Source: Verrucomicrobiales bacterium (GTDB lineage Bacteria > Verrucomicrobiota > Verrucomicrobiia > Verrucomicrobiales > Akkermansiaceae). From it: 6,427 nt of DNA. The notes under the pieces are model-generated. The model made no database searches. It saw nothing but the letters and a program-made list of their open reading frames with translations, and was not told where the DNA came from. Below are positions 6,276-6,427 of the stretch, piece by piece. How positions within the stretch are numbered: the stretch's first letter is position 1; every line of letters begins with the position of its first letter. The stretch lies in the NCBI GenBank assembly GCA_003483645.1, contig DMYM01000488.1:1-6427 (forward strand). Reading direction: 5' to 3'. A program made the position numbers and the translations under genes.

Positions 6276-6427
6276 ATGATGATCCTGGATATTGATTACA
6301 CAACTATCGAGGTATTCGTCCCTGAGGCAGCAATTGGAGAATCGGCCATCATAGAGTTCCGGTTTTCCAGCGACAGCAGTGCGGATGTCTTCAGCGGGCT
6401 TTCTCTGGACAATGTCAAGGTGCAGAT
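6276..6427 (+). CDS. Partial frame resembling the end of an extracellular beta-sandwich domain; possibly a truncated gene
   Basis: The frame is open from 6249 (after a TGA at 6246-6248) to the window end, with tandem ATGs at 6276 and 6279. The product reads like the closing strands of a jelly-roll/MAM-like module common in bacterial surface proteins: IIEFRFSSDSS, then FSGLSLDNVKV. In such proteins the matching segment is usually 'lrFrf-Sd-s...GwyiDdV-V' deep inside or near the end of a long chain. Here it starts within a few residues of the first ATG, with no signal peptide and no Shine-Dalgarno. It may therefore be the 5'-deleted remnant of a larger exported protein, or a gene whose true start lies elsewhere through a frameshift. 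The downstream part is outside the window. The domain resemblance is moderate. Confidence 0.4.
   Translation, partial: MMILDIDYTTIEVFVPEAAIGESAIIEFRFSSDSSADVFSGLSLDNVKVQ

Noticed and set aside
2..6427. Idea that the left-edge frame and right-edge frame are two halves of one gene split by insertion of the three-gene block
   Set aside because: Both are on the plus strand, but the left fragment ends in its own stop and shows no surface-protein features, and no flanking direct repeats or mobile-element genes were seen.

Overview
The window looks like GC-rich chromosomal DNA from a member of the Verrucomicrobiota or a close relative in the PVC superphylum. This is inferred from protein architecture, not from any marker gene. 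The clues are a sialate O-acetylesterase-like enzyme that carries a PA14 domain and a C-terminal SHD1 (Sla1 homology 1) domain, and a secreted protein that ends in a DPDGDG calcium-loop module followed by a 'STDLETW' segment, a tail common in verrucomicrobial exported proteins. No rRNA, tRNA, CRISPR array, integrase or insertion sequence was seen.

Layout. Positions 1-211 hold the possible 3' end of an unrecognised plus-strand reading frame. Positions 296-2629 (minus) encode a 777-residue, multidomain SGNH/SASA esterase. A 228-bp gap with a stem-loop separates it from a minus-strand secreted subtilisin-like (S8) peptidase at 2858-4393. A 120-bp divergent intergenic region follows. Next comes a plus-strand gene at 4518-6209 for a secreted protein with an uncharacterised N-terminal domain (EE-x2-H-x2-H motif), degenerate RTX calcium-binding repeats and a TSP3/EF-hand-like calcium loop. 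After a short palindrome, the right edge (6276-6427) carries an open frame that resembles the end of an extracellular beta-sandwich domain. It lacks a signal peptide and runs off the window.

How the genes may work together. All three complete products appear to be exported: each has an N-terminal hydrophobic segment and extracellular-type domains. One plausible reading is a small set for attacking extracellular glycoconjugates or proteins: an esterase that removes acetyl groups from sugars, a protease, and a calcium-dependent putative hydrolase or binding protein. Only proximity and shared secretion support this. The peptidase and the RTX-like protein are divergently transcribed and could share a control region.

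The most interesting candidates are the uncharacterised N-terminal domain of the 4518-6209 product, the cysteine-rich and atypical active-site surroundings of the subtilase, and the esterase's fusion to SHD1. Nothing here amounts to a demonstrated new system.
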